From: Gammaproteobacteria bacterium
GTDB lineage: Bacteria > Pseudomonadota > Gammaproteobacteria > Xanthomonadales > SZUA-5
DNA: 49,031 bases
Direction of reading: 5' to 3'
NCBI GenBank assembly: GCA_030430155.1
Contig: JAUIFV010000011.1
Span: 1 to 49,031 of the forward strand
A program made the translations under genes and the position numbers. Under the pieces are notes generated by a model. It saw only the letters and a list, made by a program, of their open reading frames with translations, was not told the origin of the DNA and made no database searches. This document shows positions 24,218-32,664 of the stretch, piece after piece (position 1 is the stretch's first letter; every line of letters starts with the position of its first letter).

Positions 24218-26365
24218 TTAAAACGACCCGCTGAAGGTCAAAGTCACGAAGATCGGATTGACCTGCCGGCGATCCTCGGTGCGCAGCAGCGGGCCGCCGC
24301 GGTCGCCGTCGAAAAAGCGCCGGTCGCGAAAGCTGATCTTGTCACCGGCATTGCGCACCGCCAGTCGGGTTCTGAATAAACCTAGAGCGCTGCCCTCCAC
24401 AAAGGCCCCATAGGCATCGCCGGTGCGCAGCCGGTCGATCTCAGCAACTCGGTAGACGTCGCCGTCGTTGGCGGCGCTCCAGGTCAAGCCCCAGCTTAAC
24501 CGTTTGGACTCGATGTCATGGCGGAACTCGGCGTTGATCAGCGGCGAGTAGACTCGGGAAAGCGAGCGCGTGGCCGCGATGAGGGGATCGTCGAACTCAC
24601 TCTTCAGCCACTGCGCGTCCACCGTCAGGCGCGCGCCCTTCAGGGCTTTTTCCAGCGGCAGCGTGAGCTGACTCTTGATGCCGCGATAGCTGGCGTCGCC
24701 GGCGTTGGCCAATCCAGGCGCGCCGGACGGCAGCAGCACCTCTTCCAGCACGTCCTTGCGGGCTTCGTAGAAGGCCTCCAAGTTCAGCGCCAGGCCGTCG
24801 GGGCGACGGAAATCCATCGACAAGAAATAGCGGGTCGCTTGATCCGGACCGAGGTCGGGGTTGCCGGCCGCGGAGGTGCCGTCGTTGAGTGAGGCCGAGG
24901 CCGCAAAATCGCCGAAATCCAGCTGGCCGACGCGGTGGCGTGCGCCCAGCTGCCAGCTGAGCTGCTCGGAGCTGCGCCAGGTCAGCGCCAGCGCCGGCTT
25001 GATGAAGTTGAAGGACTGGCTCTGATTGGTTTCGCCAGAAACCGAGATGGTCGAGTTCTCGATCGCCAGCTCGCCGTCCACGGTGATCGCATCGCTCAGC
25101 CGCCAGCTGGCCCGGGCAAAGGCCTCCAGGCGCTTTTCCTCGACCTGCACATCGGCGCCGGGCAGGGCAATGGCCACCGGTCCCGTGCCATCGTCGACCG
25201 CCAGCGCAAAATCGCTGTCGCGGCGGTTGTAGGCCAGCTCCACGCCGAATTCCGGACGTATGGCGCTCTCGGTGGCGCGCGCCGCGGTGAGTCTGGCAAC
25301 CAGCTCCAGCGGTCGCGCCGAGGCGTCGACCAGGGTGTTGGACAGCAGGTTGCCGTCGGCATCGCGCAGCGGGTCGCTTTGCGCTTCGTTGCCGTCTTTG
25401 AAGGTCAACAGACCCAGCGTCTTCCAGTTCCAGTCGCCGCGCTGCACGCTGTAGTCGGCGCCCAGCTCCAGGTCCCAGCGGCTGTTGCTGAAGCGGGTCA
25501 GCGCGGTGCGGTCGGGCTGCCCGTCCGGGAATCGACCCAGGTAGATCTCACCCGGCTGGGCGAAGTAGTAGCGATAGCGGCCCAGCCGCGCTGACAGCTT
25601 GAGTATTCCGCCGGCGACCGGCCCTTTGGTCTCGCCGGACAAGTACGCATTGACCAGCGTCGACGGCAGATCCGTGACCACCGTGGACTGCAGTTCGCCG
25701 TCGGCGTCGCGCAGCACCCGGTTGGTGTAGAAGGGGAACTCCTCCCAGAAGGCGTTGGCGCGCAGCGAGCTTTCCCAGCCCCCGCTGGCGCGGCTGAAGC
25801 TCAAATCCACTCGCGGATAGAGCTTGCCGTTACCGTTGCGCTCCAGTTCGGCCGACCAGGTGCCGGACGTCGCTTCCCGCGCCAAAACCACGTTGAGGAT
25901 CAGCGACTGACCCTGGGCCTCGGCGGTCGAAGCGCTGCGGATCAGCTCGATGCGCTCGACCTGGCTGGCCGCGATCCGAGACAGCGCATCGACCACCCCG
26001 GTCTTGGATACCGGCCGGGCGCCGTCGACCAGCACGTTGCCGCCGGCGGCCCCGTAGCCGCGCAGATCGGAGTCGCCCTCATCGAGGACGAATCCTGGCG
26101 TGCGCCGAACCATGTCCAGCGCGGTCTGCGGGCCGGAGACGGCGTAGTCTGCGGCGGGGTAGACAATGGTGTTGCCGTCAGCGGCCGAGGTCGAAGTGTC
26201 CTCGGCCTGCACTTGCAGGCTCAGAACGATTCCTGCGAGCAGCGCGGTCAGCCGGCAGCTTGGCCAACTGACGCGCTGATACAGTCGGCAAAATGTCAGT
26301 GCCACGGGCTTGAGCGTCCGATCACAGATCGGACCCACAACGGCGACGACGGGATCCGGGAGCAT
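24218..26365 (-). CDS. TonB-dependent outer-membrane receptor
   Basis: The 715-residue product has a signal peptide ending near residue 54 (LLAGIVLSLQVQA), a plug domain (about 75-165, with MVRRTPGF, RGYGAAGGNVLVDG and VERIELIRSAST) and a C-terminal beta barrel of alternating strands ending in FVTLTFSGSF with a terminal Phe. It uses the proton motive force relayed by TonB to import a scarce ligand. It is the last gene of the proposed minus-strand ABC operon that begins at the operator at 32312-32324; the 15-base spacing to the permease upstream supports co-transcription. A zinc or zinc-chelate substrate is inferred from that operator only. ATG at 26365 has AGGA about nine bases upstream; the long N terminus leaves a downstream GTG as an alternative start. 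Confidence 0.88.
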   Translation of the reverse strand: MLPDPVVAVVGPICDRTLKPVALTFCRLYQRVSWPSCRLTALLAGIVLSLQVQAEDTSTSAADGNTIVYPAADYAVSGPQTALDMVRRTPGFVLDEGDSDLRGYGAAGGNVLVDGARPVSKTGVVDALSRIAASQVERIELIRSASTAEAQGQSLILNVVLAREATSGTWSAELERNGNGKLYPRVDLSFSRASGGWESSLRANAFWEEFPFYTNRVLRDADGELQSTVVTDLPSTLVNAYLSGETKGPVAGGILKLSARLGRYRYYFAQPGEIYLGRFPDGQPDRTALTRFSNSRWDLELGADYSVQRGDWNWKTLGLLTFKDGNEAQSDPLRDADGNLLSNTLVDASARPLELVARLTAARATESAIRPEFGVELAYNRRDSDFALAVDDGTGPVAIALPGADVQVEEKRLEAFARASWRLSDAITVDGELAIENSTISVSGETNQSQSFNFIKPALALTWRSSEQLSWQLGARHRVGQLDFGDFAASASLNDGTSAAGNPDLGPDQATRYFLSMDFRRPDGLALNLEAFYEARKDVLEEVLLPSGAPGLANAGDASYRGIKSQLTLPLEKALKGARLTVDAQWLKSEFDDPLIAATRSLSRVYSPLINAEFRHDIESKRLSWGLTWSAANDGDVYRVAEIDRLRTGDAYGAFVEGSALGLFRTRLAVRNAGDKISFRDRRFFDGDRGGPLLRTEDRRQVNPIFVTLTFSGSF

Positions 26366-26380
26366 TGCCGATCGTCCTGG

Positions 26381-27760
26381 TTAACCGGCCAACACCCGCC
26401 ACCGCGCCCCGTACCAGAGCAGGCCGGCCAGCAGGCTGAGCTGGATCAGTAGCCCCAGCGCATTCATCGCGTCCCCCTTAGGGTCCGGTGCGGAGTAGGC
26501 CGGCAGACGGTCGAACTCGGCCACGCTGAGTCCCTGGCCTGCCAGCAAGGACCGAAAGAGCGCCTCGTCCCAGCGCTGCTTGTGCGCCTCGGCGGACTGT
26601 AGGAACTGATCCAGCGCGGTCTGATCACTGCCGGCCATGCCTTCGGAATTCGCGCTCAAAGCCTGGGTCGGTGACAGCCAGCTCAAGCGCTGCCGCCAGC
26701 GCTGCTGGGCCTGCCGCTGCGCCGCCGCCGCGATTCGCGGCTGCTCCATCGCATCGGCAATGAAGCGCTGCTGGACGTAGTAGCTGCGGGTCCAGGCCAG
26801 CGCGTCGGCCTCGGTATTGATGCTCAGCTCCGGGTGATCGCTGACGTAGTTGCCGAACAGCTCTGTGCGGCGCACCTGAGCTTCCTGTGCCGCACGCCGT
26901 TCGCTGCTCAGTAGCGCCAGCGCCGATGGCGTCGGCGCAATGCGCTCGACCGCGCTGTCCAGCACCGCCGGGATCACCCACAGCAGCGCCACCCACAGCG
27001 CCACCAGCCAGGCCAGCGCCCCGCCGGCCGAGCCGGTACGACTGACCAGCCAGGCGCAGGCGCCGCTCCACAGTGCCGCCCAGGCCAGCAGCGGCAGCAG
27101 CCACAGCAGCCAGCTCAGCCAGTCCGTCGAGCCGTCCACCGCAGCCACGGTAACCGCGCTGACCACGATCAGCGGCAGCAGCAGCGCGAGCAGGCGCAGA
27201 GCGTGGCGACGCCGGTAGACCTCGGGCAGCGCGCGCTGCGCCGCCAGCAGCGGGAAGCGGCCGGCCTCACGGTCGGCGCCGGGCTGCGCATAGAGCAGCG
27301 CCATCAGCGCCAGAGGCAACAGCACGATGGCCACGAAGCCCAGATCGAATCGTCCCGCCGTCAGCAGCAGCGGGCTCTGCAGCTCGCGGCCCTTGCCAGC
27401 CTGCGCCGGTCCGCTGAACAGCGAGATGCGCAGCATGGTGTTGCTGCGGTCGAAGATGCCCACATCCAGCGCCGCCAGCGTCGGAATGCCCATGTTGACC
27501 GGGCTGCGTTGCATCGAGGGGAAGCCGACGTAGGGATCGGCTTCCGCAGTGCCGGCCTCAATTGCTTGGATGCGGCCGCGTCCACGCTCGCTCCGGGCTG
27601 ACTCCGATTTCACAAACTGAGCCTGGTCGGCGCGCAGCGCCTGCACTGAGCTGAAGCCGATGGCGCCGGCGTAGATCAGCAGCAGACACCAGGCCAGCAG
27701 CACCACCACTGCGCCCCTGTCGCGGATCAACAAATACCATTCCTGACGCCAAGTGCTCAT
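26381..27760 (-). CDS. ABC transporter permease, DUF3526 type (intact)
   Basis: The 459-residue integral membrane protein has an N-terminal helix (about 17-38), a long periplasmic or soluble loop, a group of helices from about 135 to 290 (Leu/Ala/Trp-rich), a second soluble part and a final helix near 430-455. This matches ABC-2-like permeases carrying DUF3526, which usually occur as a pair with one ATPase. The ATG at 27760 overlaps the end of the upstream permease (stop 27757-27759), so the two were translated in tandem. The upstream partner is broken by the inversion at 28882-30069, so this gene may now lack its promoter and partners. Confidence 0.85.
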   Translation of the reverse strand: MSTWRQEWYLLIRDRGAVVVLLAWCLLLIYAGAIGFSSVQALRADQAQFVKSESARSERGRGRIQAIEAGTAEADPYVGFPSMQRSPVNMGIPTLAALDVGIFDRSNTMLRISLFSGPAQAGKGRELQSPLLLTAGRFDLGFVAIVLLPLALMALLYAQPGADREAGRFPLLAAQRALPEVYRRRHALRLLALLLPLIVVSAVTVAAVDGSTDWLSWLLWLLPLLAWAALWSGACAWLVSRTGSAGGALAWLVALWVALLWVIPAVLDSAVERIAPTPSALALLSSERRAAQEAQVRRTELFGNYVSDHPELSINTEADALAWTRSYYVQQRFIADAMEQPRIAAAAQRQAQQRWRQRLSWLSPTQALSANSEGMAGSDQTALDQFLQSAEAHKQRWDEALFRSLLAGQGLSVAEFDRLPAYSAPDPKGDAMNALGLLIQLSLLAGLLWYGARWRVLAG

Positions 27761-28884
27761 GGCAGCACCTCGTGCTGGGCGCGCTGGTAGGCAAAGCCAA
27801 GCATGATCGCGGCGGCACCCAGCCATCCCAGCAACACCGCCAAGGCCCCTCCCGGGCGCGATAGATCGCCGGCCGCGGCGGGCTGGTAGTCCCACCGTGG
27901 CGCCTTCGCCCAGAGTGCCGGCTCGGCCTGATAGGCGAAATCCTGGCCCTTGGCATTCTCAGTAAAGTCGGCATTCAAGAAGCGCTGCAGCTCGCGACGG
28001 TGCGCCTCGGCCCGGTCGGTGAAGTGGCGGTGATTGCGCCAATCGCTGCCCGCCGCCCACTGCGACAGCTGATCCACCGCCAGCAACGGCGAGATCGGCG
28101 CCCAGGCCAGTCGCCAGCCATCCTGCGCGGCGATCTGCACCCAGTACTCGCCGTAATGGTGGTCGTAAACCGTGTTGGCGTGCTCTTCGCCAGCCTGCAT
28201 GGCGATACCGGCGAAGCTGATCGGCAGATCCTCCTCCTTGCTCACCCCGTACTCGGCCAGGGTGCGCTGCAGCAGCTCGGTGCGGCGCTGATCGCCGCTG
28301 GAGTGGCCATCGATCCCCTGCGACTGCGAGACCCGCACCTCGGCCCAGAAGGCCTCCGGACTGGGCAGCGGCGCCAGCTGCACCGCGGCGTTGGTAGCCA
28401 GCCGCGGTCCGATGATGGTCGCCAACAGCCACAGTCCAAGCAGGCCGGCCAGGGCGGTGCGCGCGTTGCGCGACAGCAGCGACAGCGTCAGGGTCAGCGC
28501 GATCCAGATCAGCGCGTACAGCCCGTAGGTCAGCGCCAGCCAGGCGGCGCGGGCGGGATCGGCCATCGCGGCCAGCAGGGTCAAAGGCAGGATCAGCAGC
28601 ACCGCCAAGAGCACCAGCATCAGCGCCTTGCCCAGCAGCAGCGCGCCAGCGCTGGCCCCCTGCACCCACTGCAGCGGCAAGCGCTGGCTCTCGCGTTCTG
28701 CGGCCCACAGCCCGGCGCCGGCGACGATCAGCAGCAGCGGCAGACCCCACTGCAGCAGCGCGGCGGCGGACTGCGGCAGCACTTCCCCGGCCGCCGACTC
28801 GATCGGCCGCAGCGCGGCGGGATTCTGGTAGTGGGCTTCCATCCATACGCCCACGCCCAGCGCCTGACTGACTCCGGGATCGAA
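27757..28884 (-). pseudogene. DUF3526 ABC permease, C-terminal fragment (first permease)
   Basis: The frame can be read on the minus strand from the breakpoint at 28884 (F-D-P-G-V-S-Q) to the stop at 27757, 374 residues after the junction Phe. It contains the conserved VWMEAHYQN segment, transmembrane groups and a final helix. It lacks the usual first transmembrane helix and the loop ending in YAFKP. That missing part lies on the plus strand at 29788-30069. Joined, the two give about 468 residues, close to the 459 of the neighbouring permease. A GTG/ATG within the fragment could still start a truncated protein, which would not be expected to assemble. Confidence 0.85.
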
Positions 28885-29043
28885 CTGCGCTGGCTGAGCA
28901 CGCAGATGCTGGTCCTGCCGCAGCTGAACAGCCTGCTGCTACTGCCGCTGCTGGTGCTGGCACTGCTGTTGGCGCTGCTGCTGGTCAGCCTGCCGGCGGC
29001 GCGGCAAGTGGCCGCCAGTCAGCCGGCCGAAGCGCTGCGTTGA
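28882..29043 (+). pseudogene. FtsX-type permease, C-terminal fragment inside the inverted segment
   Basis: The frame E-L-R-W-L-S-T-Q-M-L leads into a Leu-rich transmembrane helix and ends in L-P-A-A-R-Q-V-A-A-S-Q-P-A-E-A-L-R, the standard end of MacB/FtsX-type ABC permeases (P-A-R-x-A-x-x-x-x-P-x-E-A-L-R). It has no start of its own. The matching N-terminal part is on the opposite strand at 30069-32272. Confidence 0.85.
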
Positions 29044-29078
29044 TCTCAAGCAAGTACTTACCACTGGAGCTGTAGTCC

Positions 29079-29786
29079 ATGTCCACGATTGCCCTGCACG
29101 GCGTAAGCAAGCGCTTCGGCAGCACCCAGGCGCTGAATCAACTCGAACTTGAGGTGGCGGCGGGTGAGGTCTATGCCCTGCTCGGCGCCAACGGTGCCGG
29201 CAAGTCCACCACCCTCAATCTGCTGCTGGGCTTTTTGCGTGCCGACGGCGGCGAGGTCCGGGTCAACGGCATCGATCCGGCGGTGGACGCCAATGCGGTG
29301 CGCGCCAGCATCGCCTATCTGCCCGAGCAGGTCGCGCTGTATCCGAACCTGAGCGGGATCGAGAATCTGCAGTATTTCGCCGCGCTGGCCGGGCGCCAGC
29401 TGGGCACCAACGAGTCGATGGAGCTGTTACGCAGCGCCGGGCTGGCGATGGCCGCGCACGGGCGCCGCCTGGGCGAGTACTCCAAGGGCATGCGGCAGAA
29501 GGTCGGCGTCGCTATCGCCCTGGCCAAACGGGCCAAGGTGGTGCTGCTGGATGAACCGCTGTCCGGCCTGGATCCGTCCGCGGCCAATGAGGTGACCAAG
29601 CTGCTGCGCGAGCTGGCCGACGGCGGCGCCGCGGTGCTTCTGGCCACCCACGATTTGTTTCGAGCGCGTCAGGTGGCCGATCGTATCGGCATTCTCAAGC
29701 AGGGTGAGAAACGCGCCGAACTGCAGGCCGCCGATATCGATGCGGCGCAGCTTGAGGCCCTCTATCTGCAGCACATGGAGGCCTGA
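29079..29786 (+). CDS. ABC transporter ATP-binding protein
   Basis: The 235-residue ATPase is complete, with Walker A GANGAGKST (36-44), Q-loop region, signature YSKGMRQKVG, Walker B KVVLLDEPLSGLD and the H-loop in ATHDLF. It resembles ATPases that drive ABC-2 or DUF3526 permeases. It lies on the inverted segment: it is 35 bases downstream of the FtsX C-terminal fragment and one base upstream of the DUF3526 N-terminal fragment, in the same reading order as the proposed ancestral operon. In its present orientation it faces away from the operator at 32312 and has no obvious promoter, so it may be silent. GGAG lies about ten bases before the ATG. Confidence 0.93.
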   Translation: MSTIALHGVSKRFGSTQALNQLELEVAAGEVYALLGANGAGKSTTLNLLLGFLRADGGEVRVNGIDPAVDANAVRASIAYLPEQVALYPNLSGIENLQYFAALAGRQLGTNESMELLRSAGLAMAAHGRRLGEYSKGMRQKVGVAIALAKRAKVVLLDEPLSGLDPSAANEVTKLLRELADGGAAVLLATHDLFRARQVADRIGILKQGEKRAELQAADIDAAQLEALYLQHMEA

Positions 29787-29787
29787 G

Positions 29788-30069
29788 ATGAGCACCTCGA
29801 TGCTGGCCACCGCCGGCCTGGAAGCCGCCCACACCTGGCGACTTTGGCATCGCGACGGCCGTTTGCTGGCGATGCTCGGCCTGGTCATCGCCTGCGTGCT
29901 GGCCGCAGCGCTGATCGGCAGCAACGCCATGCAGCAGTGGCAGCGCGAAGCCGATGCCGCGGCGCAGATCGATCGCGAGGTCTGGCTGGGTCAGGGCGAA
30001 GGCAACCCGCACAGCGTGGCGCACTTCGGCCAGTACGCCTTCAAGCCGGCCGCCCCGCTGCACTGGTTC
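29788..30069 (+). pseudogene. DUF3526 ABC permease, N-terminal fragment inside the inverted segment
   Basis: 94 codons from an ATG that follows the ATPase stop by one base. It has an N-terminal soluble stretch, one transmembrane helix (about 28-46) and the family segment HFGQYAFKPAAPL, and stops matching at Trp-Phe at 30069. The frame continues to 30408 through sequence that is antisense to the FtsX gene and has no meaning there. The rest of the protein is on the minus strand at 27757-28884. Confidence 0.85.
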
Positions 30070-32272
30070 AGCAGCGGCAGGCCGATGGCGATGCCCCAGC
30101 CCAGCACCCGCAGCACTTCGCCCAGCGAATCGCGATACAGGCGGCTGGCGCTGGCGCCCAGGGCGGCACGCACTGCCATGTCGCGGCGCCGCTGCACCGC
30201 CCACAGCCGCGACAGCCCGGCCAGTCCGATGGCGACCAGGATCCAGGCGCAGACCGCCAGTGCGCTGAGCAGCTGGGCGAGCAGGCTGGACTGCCACAGC
30301 TGCCGGTCACGCAGCGCAGCCATACTGGTCAGCTCATACAGCGACTGCTCCGGATCAACCTTGGCCATCGCCGAGCGCAGCTGCGCATCGGTCGGCGGCG
30401 GGCCCTGATGGCTGACCACCACGTAGAGATTGGCATTGGGCCGCTGCCGCACCGGTCGATACAGCGTGGGCGCGGTCTGCGCTTGGGACAGGTCGTAGCG
30501 CACGTCATCGGCAATGCCGATCACGGTCACCGTCTCGCCGGCACCCTCCAGCGCTTCGGGCAGCAGCAGCTGCGCGCCGATGGGGTCGCGGTCTGGCCAC
30601 AGGCGCAGCGCCAGCTCGTGGCTGACGATCGCCACTTGCGGCGTTTCCAGCTTGTCTTCAGGGGTGAAATCGCGACCGGCCACCAGGGTGATGCCCAGCG
30701 CCTCGAAATAGCCTTCGCTGACCCGATTGGTGCGCGGCCGCCAGGGCAGGGGGCGTTCGGGCTCATCCGGCAGACGCAGGTCGACCCCGGCGCCGCTGCC
30801 GGCGGCGGCACGCTCATCGGTGGCCGGCACTCGTTCGCCCCAGGCGGCGTGCTGCACGCCGGGCAGGGCGCTCAGTTCGGATCCGAGCTGATCGTAGAAG
30901 CGCGAGGTGGCGTCGGTGCGGCTGTCGTATTTGGCCCAGGGCAGGGCGACCCTGAAGCTGAGTCTGGATTCGCTGGCGAATCCGCTGGGGTGAGTGTGCG
31001 CGCGCAGCGCGTCCAGGGCGAACTGCGCACCGACGCCGACCAGCACCAGCGCCAGCGCCACCTGCACCGCCAGCATCGCACGCTGCTGGCGACGCTCGCG
31101 CGGCGAACCCATGCTGCGCTGACCGCCATCCTGCAGGCAGGTCGCCGGATCCACCTCGGCCAGCCGCCGCATCGGCAGCGCGCTGGCCAGGGCCGAGGCC
31201 AGCACCGCCAGCGCCAGGATGGCTAGCACCGGACCGGTGGCCAGTTCGATCTGCATCCACTCCGGCAGCGTATCGCCCAGCCCGCGCCAGAGCAGATCCA
31301 CGCTCGCCGCAGCGATCGCCAGCCCCAGCGCCGCGCCAAGCAGCGACAGCAGCAGCGAGCGCCCAAACAGTCCCGCCATCAGCCGCCCCGGCGGCGCGCC
31401 CAGCGCCAGCTGCAGAGCGATGCGACCCTGCCGCGCATGCATGCGTGCGGCGAAGGTGTGCGCGCTGTTGACGATCGCCAGCAGCAGCAGCAGCGCGACG
31501 GCGCCGCACAGCAGCAGCATCGCCGGGCGCAGCTGGCCGACGTAGAGATCGCTCAGCGACCGCACCCGGTACTGCAGTCCGCCGTGGGCGTTGGGAAACT
31601 CCGCCTGCAGCTGCTGCGAGACCCGATCCAGACCCTGCTGCACCTGCGCCAGGGTGGCCCCGTCATCCGCGCCACGCCGTGGGCAACCCGGAAGTCGATG
31701 GCGTCGATGCGGTCGGGAAAAATGCCGCTGGAGCGATACATCCAGCGGTCGGCCGGAAACTCAAAGCCCGGCGCGGTCACCCCAAAGACCCGATAGCCCG
31801 GATAGGCGTCCAGGGTGATGGTCTTGCCGACGATGGACGGATCACCGCCGAAACGGGTGCGGAACAGCCGATCAGAGAGAATCACCCCGAAGTCGCGCTG
31901 CCGGTCAAAGGATTCCGGCCACACCTCGCCGAACTGCATGGGCACGTCCAGCACCTCGAACAGCACGCGGGTGGTGATCACCGTCGGCACCTCTTCCGGC
32001 TGATCACCGCTGCTCATGTTGTAAGCGGCACCGGCGCCATAGGAAGCGACCGCACTCAGCAGCGGCAGCCGCTCTGCTATCTCACGCAGCTCCCGCCCCG
32101 ACAGCGTCCCGCCGTCCATCGAGTCGATGTGAACCAGCCGATCTGGGTCGGTGAAAGGCAGCGGCTGCACCAGCAGCGACCAAACCGCCGAAAGGATCGC
32201 CGCAGCCAGTCCCAGACCGGCCGCCATGGCCAGCACGACCATGGCGTCTTCGCGCCAGATTTTTGCTCGCAT
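30069..32272 (-). pseudogene. FtsX/MacB-type ABC permease, N-terminal part, with a frameshift
   Basis: Read from ATG 32272, the protein has an N-terminal helix (LGLAAAILSAVWSLLV), a MacB-type periplasmic domain, two helices with a conserved R-I-A-L-Q-L-A-L-G-A-P segment, a second periplasmic domain and a penultimate helix ending at the breakpoint (IAIGLPLL). It is broken twice. A one-base loss in the G run at 31658-31661 shifts the frame (M-T-G-P-P-W should continue as M-T-G-A-T-L-A-Q-V). The last ~53 residues lie at 28882-29043 on the other strand. Restored, it would be about 788 residues, a normal length for the large FtsX-type permeases with two periplasmic domains. It is the first gene after the operator at 32312. 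Confidence 0.85.
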
Positions 32273-32311
32273 ATGGGGCTCTGGGGGTGGGGGTTGGTTT
32301 GGAATTGGGAC

Positions 32312-32324
32312 GTTATAACATAGC
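32312..32324 (-). promoter_or_regulatory. Zur-like operator of the ABC/TonB-receptor operon
   Basis: GTTATAACATAGC matches GTTATAACATAAC at 12 of 13 positions and shares the motif found twice around zigA. It ends 39 bases upstream of the FtsX-type permease ATG at 32272. I could not place a convincing -35/-10 pair around it. Confidence 0.7.
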
Positions 32325-32664
32325 GCTTTTGGGGGTGGGGGGTGCCGTTTGGCATGGGGTCGGACACTGACTGGGGCGGCAATTGGGTAAGCGTTGGATC
32401 GGCCGCCTGATGTCGGTGAGAGGATTGGGGCGGTAGGCGCAGTGTGGAGTTGCGGGAGGAACTGGATTGAGGAAGGCGAAGCCTGGACTTGGATGCATCA
32501 ATGCTAGACCTGACCCCGTTGGTTTCCTTAACTGCCGTGAGAACTGTGGCCTGAGGTGCATTGCATGTATTGGGCGGGGGTCGGTCTATATTCCTGACGC
32601 CTCGATTCTAGACCGCCCAATTTGGTTCCGATCTATGAACGAACGTCGAGGGGTATAAGTACTC
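32325..32664. other. Non-coding gap between the ABC operon and the AT-rich island
   Basis: Just past the Zur-like site is a G-rich stretch (32330-32360), then mixed sequence whose composition falls toward the island. The phrase CTAGACC occurs twice (near 32503 and 32607, as CTAGACCTGACCCC and CTAGACCGCCCA), flanking about 100 bases. It may be a short direct repeat or an end of the inserted DNA. A frame at 32467-32658 has no support. GAGGGG lies 13-14 bases before the island's first ATG. I see no convincing gene here. Confidence 0.4.

Larger units (their letters stand above)
28882..30069. other. 1,188-bp inverted segment splitting two permease genes
   Basis: The segment holds, on the plus strand, the end of an FtsX permease, a whole ABC ATPase and the start of a DUF3526 permease. 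The complementary parts of both permeases lie outside it on the minus strand. Turning the segment around joins W-F to D-P-G-V in the DUF3526 gene. It also joins P-L-L to E-L-R-W in the FtsX gene if one C is added back at 30069. Both breakpoints share only GAA/TTC; I see no long flanking inverted repeats and no recombinase gene nearby. Confidence 0.85.

Noticed and set aside
28850-30110. Site-specific DNA invertase switch with flanking inverted repeats
   Set aside because: The breakpoints share only GAA/TTC by eye and no recombinase gene is in the window. The inversion itself stands, but a dedicated switch is not supported.
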